Assembly (NCBI RefSeq): GCF_001889305.1
Contig: NZ_CP013074.1
Span: forward strand, 682,001 to 746,000
DNA: 64,000 bases
Origin: Dehalococcoides mccartyi
GTDB taxonomy: Bacteria > Chloroflexota > Dehalococcoidia > Dehalococcoidales > Dehalococcoidaceae
Direction: 5' to 3'
A program made the position numbers and the translations under genes. Within the stretch, counting starts at the first letter, position 1. Each line of letters begins with the position of its first letter. Below, one piece after another: positions 1 to 8,549 of the stretch. The notes below the pieces were generated by a model. The model did not search any database. It saw only the letters and a program-made list of their open reading frames with translations, and was not told the origin of the DNA.

Positions 1-386
1 TGCCAATCTACGAATATTCATGTTCAAAGTGCAATAAAGTCTTTGAACTTATGAGACCGCGGAGTGAGTCCAGCTTGTCAGCCACTTGCCCTGTTTGTAA
101 TGCGGAATCTCCCCGCATTGTTTCAGATTTTACCCATGGCGTAGCTTTTTCCAAAGATGCACCTGAATCCCGCAAGGATTCTGCCAATGAAAAAATGTGG
201 ATTTCTCAGCAAAAAGTCGAAGAAAATAAAATCAAAAATCCTGACCCCCTAAAGAAATGGCGTGAAGAACGCGAAAAGTCCTGTGGAAAAGGACCTGAAG
301 CATGGGTGGAATATGCCAAACAGGAAGAAGCTAAAGTACAGAAAGTTAAAGATTACGGTACCGGATTTACCGGCCGCGAAGTATAA
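1..386 (+). CDS. FmdB-family zinc ribbon protein (start cut by window edge)
   Basis: Reading frame is open from the first base; the A of an ATG would lie one base before the window, giving a protein that begins MPIYEYSCSKC and runs about 128 residues. Two CxxC pairs (CSKC near residue 8 and CPVC near residue 33) form the zinc ribbon typical of the FmdB/regulatory zinc ribbon family. The C-terminal two thirds is charged, Lys/Glu rich and has no recognisable domain. The family is small and its biochemical role is poorly defined; a regulatory role is only the family name. tRNA-Met follows 16 bases after the stop, so the two may share a transcript. An internal ATG at 51 would lose the first CxxC and is rejected as the start. 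Confidence 0.85.
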   Translation, partial: PIYEYSCSKCNKVFELMRPRSESSLSATCPVCNAESPRIVSDFTHGVAFSKDAPESRKDSANEKMWISQQKVEENKIKNPDPLKKWREEREKSCGKGPEAWVEYAKQEEAKVQKVKDYGTGFTGREV

Positions 387-402
387 AACAGTTTTATCCT
401 GA

Positions 403-477
403 GGGCTCGTAGCTCAGGGGCAGAGCGGGCGGCTCATAACCGCTTGGTCGTAGGTTCGAAACCTACCGAGCCCACCA
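403..477 (+). tRNA. tRNA-Met (CAU)
   Basis: Cloverleaf with acceptor GGGCTCG paired to CGAGCCC, D-arm AGCTCAGGGGCAGAGC, anticodon stem-loop with loop CTCATAA (anticodon CAT), T-loop GGTTCGAAACC and encoded CCA. The first base pair is G-C, so it is not a typical initiator with a mismatched C1-A72. It could be elongator Met or an Ile tRNA whose CAU is modified to lysidine; sequence alone does not decide. Confidence 0.93.
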
Positions 478-490
478 TATATAGATAGTA

Positions 491-518
491 AGAGGGGGAG
501 TTTCAAAACTCCCCCTCT
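491..518. terminator. Rho-independent terminator between tRNA-Met and the SDR gene
   Basis: Perfect hairpin with arms AGAGGGGGAGTTT and AAACTCCCCCTCT around a short loop, followed by TTTATTT on the plus strand and preceded by T-rich complement on the minus strand. Lies between convergent tRNA-Met (+) and the SDR gene (-), so it can serve both. Confidence 0.85.
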
Positions 519-542
519 TTATTTGATAATTTACTTCCAGGG

Positions 543-1340
543 TTAAACCAGCAGAGCTCCGCCGTCAGCTATAATAACACTTCCCACCATATAATCTGCC
601 GCCGCACTTGCCAGGAAAAGGACTACTTTTCCAATGTCATCCGGTTCACCCATCCGTTTGAGCGGCAGTTTTGCCACAAATGATTTAGATAACTCCATCA
701 ACTGTTCGGCTGACATATTTCCGCTTGGCATTAAAGCGGCTGCACCGGGGGTGTTTATACCGCCAGGTGCAACGGCATTCACCAGTATGCCATGAGGTGC
801 CCATTCCTGAGCCATAGCTTTGGTAAGCATAACTACCCCGCCCTTGGATGCGTCATAATGCGCTAAATTACCGGTAGGGCGGAAGCCATCTATAGATGCA
901 ATGTTTATTATCTTACCGCCGTGTTTCGCCGCTATCATGGCCTTAGCGGCTGCCTGTGAGAAGAACATAAGCCCCTTAAGATTTATACCAAGAGTTTTAT
1001 CCCACATGGCCTCGGTCATATCTATGGCAGGCATAAAGCGGTAAATACCGGCATTATTCACCATAATATCCAGATCACCAAATTCCTTCAGGGTGGTATC
1101 TATAACTTTTTGAGCGTCACTGATGTTGCTTACATCAGCCTGAACTGCTGCAGCTTTGCCGCCCATAGACTGAATTTCAGCTGCTGTTTTCTGAGCCACT
1201 TCAAGGTTCAGGTCCGGAATCATTATACTGGCACCTGCTTCGGCCAAACGCATGGAAATACCTTTCCCAATACCCATTGCACCACCGGTTACGATAGCAA
1301 CTTTGCCTTTTAGGTCAAATAACTCGGCTACGGTCATCAT
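543..1340 (-). CDS. Short-chain dehydrogenase/reductase (SDR), NAD-type
   Basis: A 265-residue classical SDR. Visible motifs: nucleotide-binding TGGAMGIG near residue 18, an acidic residue at the end of beta-2 (MIPDLN) that usually favours NAD(H) over NADP(H), NNAG near residue 95, and the catalytic Ser/Tyr/Lys set in IASIDG and YDASK. Family members oxidise or reduce alcohol/ketone groups (sugar, sorbitol or 3-oxoacyl substrates); nothing here fixes the substrate. Start ATG at 1340 has AGGAGG seven bases upstream; a second ATG follows directly. Monocistronic, convergent with tRNA-Met and divergent from hflX. Confidence 0.88.
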   Translation of the reverse strand: MMTVAELFDLKGKVAIVTGGAMGIGKGISMRLAEAGASIMIPDLNLEVAQKTAAEIQSMGGKAAAVQADVSNISDAQKVIDTTLKEFGDLDIMVNNAGIYRFMPAIDMTEAMWDKTLGINLKGLMFFSQAAAKAMIAAKHGGKIINIASIDGFRPTGNLAHYDASKGGVVMLTKAMAQEWAPHGILVNAVAPGGINTPGAAALMPSGNMSAEQLMELSKSFVAKLPLKRMGEPDDIGKVVLFLASAAADYMVGSVIIADGGALLV

Positions 1341-1453
1341 GGTCTCTCCTCCTAACAGTATTAATCCATTGGTACTAGCCCTTGTTTATTTTGATTTATC
1401 AGATGGGTGTGTGTCAATACGTCATTCAACTTAATTATGGGGACAATATGGTA

Positions 1454-1459
1454 TATAAT
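1454..1459 (+). promoter_or_regulatory. Candidate -10 box for hflX
   Basis: Perfect TATAAT, 27 bases before the hflX ATG in the divergent SDR/hflX gap. No good -35 hexamer at 16-18 bp spacing is visible (TTAATT is the nearest), so this is a weak call. Confidence 0.4.
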
Positions 1460-1486
1460 AGATAAATACGTATACACTTTACATAA

Positions 1487-2698
1487 ATGGAGGGTGTCAT
1501 TAATAAAACAGTTGTAAATAATGTGATAATCCAGCCGGAAAGAGCTGTCTTAGCGGCTGTAGATACCAATAATAACTCAAATTGGGCTATAGAAGACTCG
1601 CTTGATGAATTATCCCAGCTGGTGCTTACTGCTGGTGCAGCGGTAGTAGGCCGTATAATTCAGAAGCTTCATGCACCAGCCCGCAATTCATACTTGGGAA
1701 AAGGTAAGCTGGATGAGCTTGTGGGGATGAAAAAAGAGCTTAACTATAATCTGGTCATTTTTGATGATGAGCTTTCACCTATTCAGCAGAGACTATTGGA
1801 GGAAGCGCTGGGCGTAAAGGTAATAGATAGGGTGGCACTTATACTGGATATATTTGCCAAACATGCTAATACCCGTGAAGGCCAGCTTCAGGTTGAACTG
1901 GCACAGATGCAGTATTTGTTGCCAAGACTAGCAGGTCAGTGGAGTCATCTTGAAAGATTGGGTGGTGGAATAGGAACTAGAGGGCCGGGTGAATCCCAGC
2001 TTGAAACAGATAAACGCATAATTCGCACTAAAATACGCAGTTTGCAGGATCATCTGGACGAAGTGACAACTCACCGTGATTTGTACCGTGAAAGAAGGCG
2101 TATGCGGGGTGTGCCGGTGGTTTCATTGGTTGGCTATACCAATAGCGGGAAAAGCAGCCTCTTAAATGCGGTTGCCAAAACAGATGTATTAGCTGAAAAC
2201 AAACTTTTTGCTACCCTTGATCCGACTACCAGGAGGTTGTATATAAACGGGCTGGGAAATGTACTCTTGACTGATACAGTGGGTTTTATACGCAAATTAC
2301 CTCCTGCTATCGTAAAAGCTTTCCGGGCTACACTTGAAGAAATAAATCAAGCTGATTTATTGGTGCATGTAGTTGACATAACTGCGAAGAATGCTGTTGA
2401 GCAGTGTCAAACAGTGGAAAAGATACTGGCCGATATGGGTGTGGCTGATAAACCCCGTCTGACAGTTATGAATAAGATAGACCTGAAGCTGGATGGCGGA
2501 CGTAATTGGACTGAAGATGAAGCCTTGAATTTACTGAAAGCAGAGTGTCCGGTGGCGGAAAATACGGTGCTTATCTCAGCCGCAAAACGCTGGGGCTTGA
2601 TGGAATTTACCCGCATGCTGAAAGAAAAACTGCTTGGTATTGGTTTTAATCCAGGGTATGCGGTTTATGATGAAATTGGGGGAAAGAAAGAGCGGTAA
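1487..2698 (+). CDS. hflX: HflX-family ribosome-associated GTPase
   Basis: A 403-residue GTPase. The N-terminal HflX domain (about 20-190) contains the glycine-rich RGPGESQLE signature; the GTPase domain follows with G1 GYTNSGKSS, G3 DTVGF and G4 NKID. HflX binds the 50S subunit and splits or rescues stalled ribosomes, notably under heat stress. The start needs care: ATG at 1487 has no upstream Shine-Dalgarno, while GGAGG overlaps codons 1-3, and the next in-frame GTG is at 1523. The HflX core begins well after all of these, so function is not affected. A 70-residue gene follows six bases downstream and is probably cotranscribed. Confidence 0.93.
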   Translation: MEGVINKTVVNNVIIQPERAVLAAVDTNNNSNWAIEDSLDELSQLVLTAGAAVVGRIIQKLHAPARNSYLGKGKLDELVGMKKELNYNLVIFDDELSPIQQRLLEEALGVKVIDRVALILDIFAKHANTREGQLQVELAQMQYLLPRLAGQWSHLERLGGGIGTRGPGESQLETDKRIIRTKIRSLQDHLDEVTTHRDLYRERRRMRGVPVVSLVGYTNSGKSSLLNAVAKTDVLAENKLFATLDPTTRRLYINGLGNVLLTDTVGFIRKLPPAIVKAFRATLEEINQADLLVHVVDITAKNAVEQCQTVEKILADMGVADKPRLTVMNKIDLKLDGGRNWTEDEALNLLKAECPVAENTVLISAAKRWGLMEFTRMLKEKLLGIGFNPGYAVYDEIGGKKER

Positions 2699-2703
2699 TA
2701 TAT

Positions 2704-2916
2704 ATGGAAAAAGAATTGGCTGGCAATATAATGTCATGTTTAGATGAATTGTCAAAAGGCCTTAGCCGTCGTCGGGAATTATTAGCTAAGACAGGCGCTT
2801 GTGAAGATTATTATTTTTATTATGATTTAGCGGCTATTGACGAAGAGGAAAGGAAGGCTTTGAATAAGCTGAATAGCCTGGGTAAGCAGGATGCAACAGA
2901 AAATATCGCTAAATAA
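2704..2916 (+). CDS. Hypothetical 70-residue protein downstream of hflX
   Basis: Begins six bases after the hflX stop, with no room for its own promoter, so it is likely translated from the hflX transcript. The product is acidic to neutral, predicted mainly helical (MEKELAGNIMSCLDELSKGL at the start) with an aromatic stretch YYFYYD near the middle. No domain is recognised. Supported mainly by position, codon usage similar to hflX and a clean ATG start; function unknown. Confidence 0.6.
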   Translation: MEKELAGNIMSCLDELSKGLSRRRELLAKTGACEDYYFYYDLAAIDEEERKALNKLNSLGKQDATENIAK

Positions 2917-3479
2917 ACGTAATAAATTGCAGCCCGCAGAATCCAAATCTAGGGCTTTTTACGGGGTGAGCAATACCAATCCATTAGTTCATCATTGCCC
3001 TTAATTACCCTTTATATAATTAAACGCATTAAGCATACTAATTTGTGCAGATGAAGTTCGTTTTTGCATAATTTTGGATAGGGGGGCATTTAGGATAAGT
3101 TTTTGGGAACGTGCAAATGCCTTCATGGGTTTGCGTTGATCTTCAAACGAAAGTTTGAAATATATTACAACAAATGTCTGGAAGAATATTTCATCTTGAT
3201 ACTCAAGGCAAAACACGTCAAAATTAAGCTTTATAGTGGTTCGCACTATATATGTTATGTAATATGTTAAGCTAAAAATATAACTTAACATAAAAGATGG
3301 CGTAAAAAATAACTAACAAATGTTTTACCGAAAATTAAATTTGCAGCAAGTATGATTTAATATTTGCGCATGCTAAAAATATTTCTGTAGAAATCCTATG
3401 GACTATATGGTTGGCTTGCCGATAAAGATATTGAGATAAATATCCCCTACCAAACATTACGGATTGTCGAAATATGCAA
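2917..3479. other. AT-rich intergenic region
   Basis: About 560 bases between the hflX unit and the dapL terminator, visibly more AT-rich than its surroundings, with many short A/T runs and no tRNA or recognisable RNA motif. It holds one doubtful minus-strand reading frame (3001-3291). It may be a decayed gene or horizontally acquired scrap; nothing specific can be assigned. Confidence 0.5.
3001..3291 (-). CDS. Doubtful hypothetical ORF in the AT-rich region
   Basis: A 96-codon frame rich in Phe, Tyr, Ile and Lys, reflecting local AT content. No domain is recognised, there is no convincing ribosome binding site, and neighbours do not suggest a role. It could be the remnant of a larger gene or pure chance. 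Kept only because the surrounding gap is otherwise empty. Confidence 0.2.
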   Translation of the reverse strand: MLSYIFSLTYYITYIVRTTIKLNFDVFCLEYQDEIFFQTFVVIYFKLSFEDQRKPMKAFARSQKLILNAPLSKIMQKRTSSAQISMLNAFNYIKGN

Positions 3480-3522
3480 AGGGTTCACGCTATGAAATCA
3501 TTTAGATTCCGGCGTGAACCCT
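3480..3522 (-). terminator. Inverted repeat downstream of dapL, probable terminator
   Basis: Perfect 11-bp stem AGGGTTCACGC / GCGTGAACCCT with a 21-base loop, starting about 20 bases after the dapL stop on the minus strand and followed by a weakly T-rich tract. The long loop makes it atypical for a Rho-independent terminator but the position fits the end of the long dxs-dapL run. Confidence 0.55.
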
Positions 3523-3540
3523 AAAACCAGAAATAAAGAC

Positions 3541-4713
3541 TCAACTAAAAGTGTTTCTTTTGTAGCCGGACAATTTGGTGATACCCTTTTCGAGCTGTTC
3601 ATCAGGTACGGTCAAAGATAATCTTATATAGCCTTCGCCGGCAGTCCCATAACCTGTGCCTGGAGTAACGACTACACCGGTTTTATCCAGAAGTTCAGTA
3701 GCAAAGCTGGCGGATGTATAGCCTTCGGGTACCGGTGCCCAGATATATAAACTGGCTTTGGGGGCTGTAACCTCCATGCCTATATTGTGTAGTGCTTTCA
3801 CCAGGCGGTCACGGCGGCGTTGATATACAGCACAATTATGGTTTATGACTTCTTGTGAGCCTTTCAAAGCCGTAATAGCCATCAGCTGGATAGCCTGGGG
3901 TATGCCTGAGTCAAGGTTGGATTTAAAACGTCTTAAAGCGTCTATCATTTTGGCATTACCAACAGCCATACCAATACGCCAGCCGGTCATGTTATAGCTT
4001 TTGGAGAGTGAATGAAACTCAATTCCTACATCTTTAGCACCTTCGGCTTCAAGGAAACTTACAGGCTTGTAGCCGTCAAAAGCTATTTCAGAATAAGGTC
4101 CGTCATGGCAAACTGCCAGATTGTGTTTGGCGGCAAAATCCGCTGCTTTCTTAAAGAAGTCCAAGTCTGCCACTGCACCGGTAGGATTGTTAGGATAGTT
4201 AATCCAGAGTACTTTGGCTTTTAAAAGGATATCTTCCGGTATGGTGTTAAAGTCAGGCAGGAAGTTATTTTCTTTGTTAAGAGGCATATTAAACACATCT
4301 GCACCTGCCAGTTGACTGCAGATGGCATATACAGGATAAGCCGGGTTAGGTACGAGTGCAATATCCCCGGGGTCAAGAAAACACCATGCGGCATGCCCTA
4401 TACCCTCTTTAGAGCCAATTAATGGCAATATTTCGGTGTCAGGGTTTAGTTTTACACCGAACCTTTTTTCATACCACTCTGCCATAGCTTTACGCAGCAC
4501 CGGCATTCCCTCTGTTTCAGGGTAACGGTGGTTAGATGGATCTTCTGCCGCTTTACAAAGCTCTGCCAGAATGTGTTTCGGAGTGGGTAAATCAGGATCG
4601 CCAATAGCAAAACTGATTACTTCCTCTCCTTTGGCGCGTTTCTCAGCTATCTTTTTGCTTATCTGGACAAAAAGATATGGCGGCAGATTTTCAATTCGTT
4701 TAGACAATTTCAT
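3541..4713 (-). CDS. dapL: LL-diaminopimelate aminotransferase
   Basis: A 390-residue class I/II PLP aminotransferase. It converts L-2,3,4,5-tetrahydrodipicolinate to LL-diaminopimelate in one step with glutamate as amino donor, bypassing the acylated DAP routes. Evidence: N-terminal [15 protein letters not shown], substrate region FAIGDPDLPTP, and PLP lysine in SLSKSYNMTGWRIG near residue 235, all typical of DapL. It overlaps dapF by 14 bases, and the pair makes meso-DAP for lysine. If the host lacks peptidoglycan, as known for Dehalococcoides, lysine is the only product. Last gene of the minus-strand run that begins at dxs. Confidence 0.92.
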   Translation of the reverse strand: MKLSKRIENLPPYLFVQISKKIAEKRAKGEEVISFAIGDPDLPTPKHILAELCKAAEDPSNHRYPETEGMPVLRKAMAEWYEKRFGVKLNPDTEILPLIGSKEGIGHAAWCFLDPGDIALVPNPAYPVYAICSQLAGADVFNMPLNKENNFLPDFNTIPEDILLKAKVLWINYPNNPTGAVADLDFFKKAADFAAKHNLAVCHDGPYSEIAFDGYKPVSFLEAEGAKDVGIEFHSLSKSYNMTGWRIGMAVGNAKMIDALRRFKSNLDSGIPQAIQLMAITALKGSQEVINHNCAVYQRRRDRLVKALHNIGMEVTAPKASLYIWAPVPEGYTSASFATELLDKTGVVVTPGTGYGTAGEGYIRLSLTVPDEQLEKGITKLSGYKRNTFS

Positions 4714-5554
4714 CTTTCAACCATTCTCCCGTATATATGATTTCAGCTTTTCCGGTAAGACAGACATCATCATGCCCATCCCATTCAACGCCGAGTGTTC
4801 CGCCCGGCAACTTTATGTAAACAAACTTACCGACATATCCCAGTATCTGCGCAGCAACCGCTACTGCAGAAGCACCGCTGCCGCAACCCAGAGTTTCCCC
4901 TACCCCTCGTTCCCAAACCCGTACTTTTATATGTTCGGTATCAAGGATATTTGCAACTTCGAAATTGGTGCGTTTGGGGAATGCCTTGTGGGTTTCAACC
5001 AATGAGCCCACTTCTCCCAGCGGGAATTCTTCTACCGGTTTAGTGCAAAAATGGATAGCGTGCGGGTTTCCCATGGATACCAGTGAAACCAGTACCCGGC
5101 GGTTATTGATATTTAACGGAAAATCAGAAATAAGTTGTCCGCTGTAGTGTTTAGGGTCTGGTTCAGCGGCAACAGGTATCTGATGGGCTTCAAACATAGG
5201 TTTGCCCATGGTGGTGCGTATGCGTCCATCTTTAAATATTTGAGCATGCCGTATACCGGCTAGAGTCTCAATGCTAAGTTCATCTCTGCTGCCAATCAAT
5301 TTGTTGGCGGCTATATAATGAATAAGACAGCGCAAACCATTACCGCAGATTTCTGCCTCAGAGCCATCCGCATTAAAAATTCGCATGCGGAAATCTGCTT
5401 TTGCTGAAGGCAAAAGCAACATCAGCCCGTCAGCACCGGCACCGAAATGACGGTGGCACATATGGAGTGCCAGTTTTGGCCAATCCCGTTCTTCGCCTTG
5501 CGGGTCTACCAGAACAAAGTCATTGCCAACACTTTGCAGTTTAGTGAATTTCAT
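4700..5554 (-). CDS. dapF: Diaminopimelate epimerase
   Basis: About 284 residues. Interconverts LL- and meso-diaminopimelate by a two-cysteine mechanism. Both active-site cysteines are visible: CGNGLRC around residue 75 and GCGSGAS around residue 220; MGNPHA lies between. The start is taken at ATG 5554 ([13 protein letters not shown]), where the family begins; the frame is open further upstream but that would add nine unrelated residues within miaA. The gene overlaps miaA by 14 bases at its start and dapL by 14 bases at its end, so translation is likely coupled. Confidence 0.92.
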   Translation of the reverse strand: MKFTKLQSVGNDFVLVDPQGEERDWPKLALHMCHRHFGAGADGLMLLLPSAKADFRMRIFNADGSEAEICGNGLRCLIHYIAANKLIGSRDELSIETLAGIRHAQIFKDGRIRTTMGKPMFEAHQIPVAAEPDPKHYSGQLISDFPLNINNRRVLVSLVSMGNPHAIHFCTKPVEEFPLGEVGSLVETHKAFPKRTNFEVANILDTEHIKVRVWERGVGETLGCGSGASAVAVAAQILGYVGKFVYIKLPGGTLGVEWDGHDDVCLTGKAEIIYTGEWLKDEIV

Positions 5555-6527
5555 ATTTATCCTCCGCAGCCAGAAAATCACGGACCAGCCGGATAATGTT
5601 GTTACTTCGGCTTTCTTCCAGTGTTATCCAGTGTATATCGGCATCTGTCAGACGGAAATAAGTATTTTGCTGGCGGATAAGGCGGTGGGTTTCATATTTC
5701 ATCTGTTCTATTGCCTCTGCCAGGCTGATACCGCCCTCGATATGTTTGGCTATCTGGCGGTAGCCTATGCCCGACATAGACGGTAGATTAGCCTTATATC
5801 CTTTTTCCAGCAAAAAGCGAACTTCCGCTTCCAGACCTTGTTCTAACATTTTTTCTATCCGCAAGTCAACGGTGCGGTAAAGTTCTTCGCGGGGTATATG
5901 TATACCTATTTTAAGTATCCTGTAAGGTGGCGGGTTTTTTGTTTGGAGCTCGGAAAATTTTCCGCCGGTTTTGTAGATAACCTCCAATGCCCGTATAACC
6001 CGGCGGATATTACGTGAGTCTATTTTTGAAGCAGCCTGCGGGTCTTTTTCTTCAAGGTCTGCAAAAAGGGCTTCTCCGCCTTCTTTTTCTGCTTTTTCAA
6101 ATAAAGCGGCACGCAAAGTTTCATCAGGGGCTATTTGGGGAATACTCCAGCCCTCAAGTACTGCCTTCAGGTATTGTCCGCTCCCCCCTACCAGTATCGG
6201 CAAACGGGTTTGGTTATGGAGACTATCTATAGCCTGATAGGCAAGCGTCTGGTATTCTGCCAGATTGAAAGACTGGTCAGGTTGAATGAAACTATAAAGA
6301 AAGTGCGGTATTTCTAACATTTCTGATAGAGTTGGTTTGGCTGTGGCAATATCCATATGGGAATATATCTGGCGGCTATCCGCGTTGATTATGCCGGCGG
6401 GAATTTCCTTTGCCAGTTTCAGCGCCAGAGCGCTTTTCCCTGAGCCGGTGTTGCCCAGAATAACCAGTAAAGGCGCTACAGGCGAATTTGAGGCTTTTGC
6501 ACTGGCGGTATTATCAATTATGCTCAT
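5541..6527 (-). CDS. miaA: tRNA dimethylallyltransferase
   Basis: A 328-residue enzyme that transfers dimethylallyl from DMAPP to N6 of adenosine-37 in tRNAs reading UNN codons. The P-loop GNTGSGKS is near residue 27, followed by INADSRQIY and the catalytic region, and by SGIGYRQ in the C-terminal part. It sits in the same run as dxs, whose pathway supplies the dimethylallyl group. About 20 N-terminal residues precede the core and are low-complexity. Confidence 0.92.
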   Translation of the reverse strand: MSIIDNTASAKASNSPVAPLLVILGNTGSGKSALALKLAKEIPAGIINADSRQIYSHMDIATAKPTLSEMLEIPHFLYSFIQPDQSFNLAEYQTLAYQAIDSLHNQTRLPILVGGSGQYLKAVLEGWSIPQIAPDETLRAALFEKAEKEGGEALFADLEEKDPQAASKIDSRNIRRVIRALEVIYKTGGKFSELQTKNPPPYRILKIGIHIPREELYRTVDLRIEKMLEQGLEAEVRFLLEKGYKANLPSMSGIGYRQIAKHIEGGISLAEAIEQMKYETHRLIRQQNTYFRLTDADIHWITLEESRSNNIIRLVRDFLAAEDKYEIH

Positions 6528-6576
6528 TGGTCTCCCTGCAGGTCTTAAAAAGGGTTTAGGGATGCCTTTTCAGGCT

Positions 6577-7332
6577 TTATTTTGAAATAGCGGCGGCTTG
6601 GCGGCAAATGCTTATAAAAGAATCAGCATTCAATGAAGCTCCGCCTACCAGTGCCCCGTCAATATCTGACTGAGAGAGGAGTTCGGCGGTATTTTTTTCA
6701 TTTACACTGCCTCCATAGAGTATGGAAGCTTTTCGGGCTGCAGTGTTCCCCAGAATTTCACTTAACACCTTACGTATATAACAGATTGCCGCATTGGCTG
6801 CTGAAGCGGTGGCAGCCTTGCCGGTGCCTATAGCCCAAATGGGTTCATAAGCTATTATGATACTGCTCAGGCTAAGCCCATTCAAAGCCTCTTTTAGCTG
6901 AGTTTCCAATACTTGGCGGGTTTGGCCCTTCTCATTTTCTTCGAGTTTTTCACCCACACATACTATCGGAAGTATGCCAGCCTGAATAGCGGCTTTTATT
7001 TTTTGGTTGACAACCTGTCCTGTTTCACCGAAATATTCCCGTCTTTCAGAGTGGCCTATAATCACGTATTGGCAGAGCTCTTTCAGCATCAAGGGGGATA
7101 TTTCACCTGTATATGCCCCTTTTTCTTCGTAGAAAAGGTTTTGGGCACCCAGCTTGATGCTGCTATTTTCTAGTATGGTTTTTATGTGACTCAAGGATAT
7201 AAAAGGCGGGCAGACTATTTTTTCAATGCCGTCTATCGTTTCAAGTTCACCTTTCATGCTTTGTACGAGTATACAAGCTTCGGAAAGAGTGGTATTCATT
7301 TTCCAGTTACCGGCAATAATAATCTGCCTCAT
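6577..7332 (-). CDS. tpiA: Triosephosphate isomerase
   Basis: A 251-residue TIM barrel that interconverts dihydroxyacetone phosphate and glyceraldehyde 3-phosphate. Signatures: NWKMN near residue 10 (catalytic Lys), GHSERR near residue 94 (catalytic His), AYEPIWAIGTG near residue 164 (catalytic Glu) and the phosphate loop YGGSV and GALVGGASL. Starts at ATG 7332, 11 bases after apgM, with AGGAG upstream. Grouped with pgk and apgM as a glycolytic/gluconeogenic block. Confidence 0.95.
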   Translation of the reverse strand: MRQIIIAGNWKMNTTLSEACILVQSMKGELETIDGIEKIVCPPFISLSHIKTILENSSIKLGAQNLFYEEKGAYTGEISPLMLKELCQYVIIGHSERREYFGETGQVVNQKIKAAIQAGILPIVCVGEKLEENEKGQTRQVLETQLKEALNGLSLSSIIIAYEPIWAIGTGKAATASAANAAICYIRKVLSEILGNTAARKASILYGGSVNEKNTAELLSQSDIDGALVGGASLNADSFISICRQAAAISK

Positions 7333-7343
7333 AAAGCTTGCTC

Positions 7344-8549
7344 CTAGGCTCCGAATTTGCCGAGTTTAAGGGCATTAGCCATGGCTAGAGGCATAATATC
7401 CCTGGCAGGTATATGCCCCAGTCCACCCTGCAGACAATCCGTTTCGGAAAACCTGCAAACTTTGTCAGGGCGGCAGTATTTAGAATAAATAAGCACCGGT
7501 ACTTCATGCCAGCTATGCCCCTCTATAACAGCCGGGGTGGAATGGTCACCGCTTACGGCTATTACATCCGGCTGTAAGGCTAGTATTTCAGGCAGTACCT
7601 GATCCAAGTTTTCTAATGCTTTCACTTTGCGTTCAAAGTCACCGTCTTCACCGGCGGCATCTGTGGCTTTCACATGGATAAAGAAAAAGTCGTATTTTTC
7701 AAAGTTTGCTTTGTAAGTGGCTATTTCATCATCTAAGGTTGGGCCTGTGGATAACACATCCATGCCCACTACTTTGGAAAGTCCCCTGTACATAGGGTAA
7801 CTGGCAATAGCGGCCGTCTTAAGCTTATAAATCTCGTTCATAGTGGCGAAGCAGGGTTTTTCTGAAAATCCCCGCAGTAGTATCATATTGGCTGGTGCAT
7901 GGTCTTTGAGTGTTTTAGCTGCAAATTGTAAGAATTGGTTTGCAACTTTTGCCATTAGCCGGGCATTTTCAGATAAGTGTGTAATCTCTTTGGGGGCAGC
8001 CCCCAGTTTTTGGGGATCCGAATCAGTCACCTTTTCAGATAATCCGCTCCCCCTGAATACAACTACCAGACGGTGGTCTTTTACCGGTTTTACAATTACC
8101 TTGACACCCTCAAATTCCTGTCCGTCCAGAAGAGTACAAAGTTTGGCACTGACCGCGCTTGAAACCCGTCCCGCTCTGCGGTCACAAATCAGCCCTTTCT
8201 CATCTACAGTGCAGAAGTTACCGCGTGTTGCCACGTCTCCCAGTTTCAGGTCAAAATCTATTCCCAGTGCTTCCAGCACACCCCGTCCTATAAGGCAATC
8301 AACCGGATCATAGCCAAAGAGTGCCAGATGACCGGGGGCACTGCCGGGGATTATACCGGCTCCAACCGGGTTTGCCATGCCGCAAATGCTTTTACGGGCT
8401 AATTCATCCAAATTAGGTGTTCGGGCTGTCTCAAGTTCGGTCTGCCCGCTTTCAGGGTGAGGTAATCCTCCCAGTCCGTCTATCACCAGCAGTACAATCT
8501 TGCTGGGAGTAGTCTGCGAAAGCTGGCTGACAAGATTTATTTTATTCAT
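7344..8549 (-). CDS. apgM: Cofactor-independent phosphoglycerate mutase, archaeal type (aPGAM)
   Basis: About 401 residues of the alkaline-phosphatase superfamily. Interconverts 3- and 2-phosphoglycerate without 2,3-bisphosphoglycerate. It is the short archaeal form, not the ~510-residue GpmI. Metal-binding starts VLLVIDGLGG and the nucleophile region IPGSAPGHLALFGYDP are visible; later metal ligands lie in SGDHSTPAVIEGHSWHEVP. Start is ATG 8549, which overlaps the pgk stop by 8 bases; an upstream in-frame start at 8561 would only add a few residues inside pgk. Confidence 0.9.
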   Translation of the reverse strand: MNKINLVSQLSQTTPSKIVLLVIDGLGGLPHPESGQTELETARTPNLDELARKSICGMANPVGAGIIPGSAPGHLALFGYDPVDCLIGRGVLEALGIDFDLKLGDVATRGNFCTVDEKGLICDRRAGRVSSAVSAKLCTLLDGQEFEGVKVIVKPVKDHRLVVVFRGSGLSEKVTDSDPQKLGAAPKEITHLSENARLMAKVANQFLQFAAKTLKDHAPANMILLRGFSEKPCFATMNEIYKLKTAAIASYPMYRGLSKVVGMDVLSTGPTLDDEIATYKANFEKYDFFFIHVKATDAAGEDGDFERKVKALENLDQVLPEILALQPDVIAVSGDHSTPAVIEGHSWHEVPVLIYSKYCRPDKVCRFSETDCLQGGLGHIPARDIMPLAMANALKLGKFGA

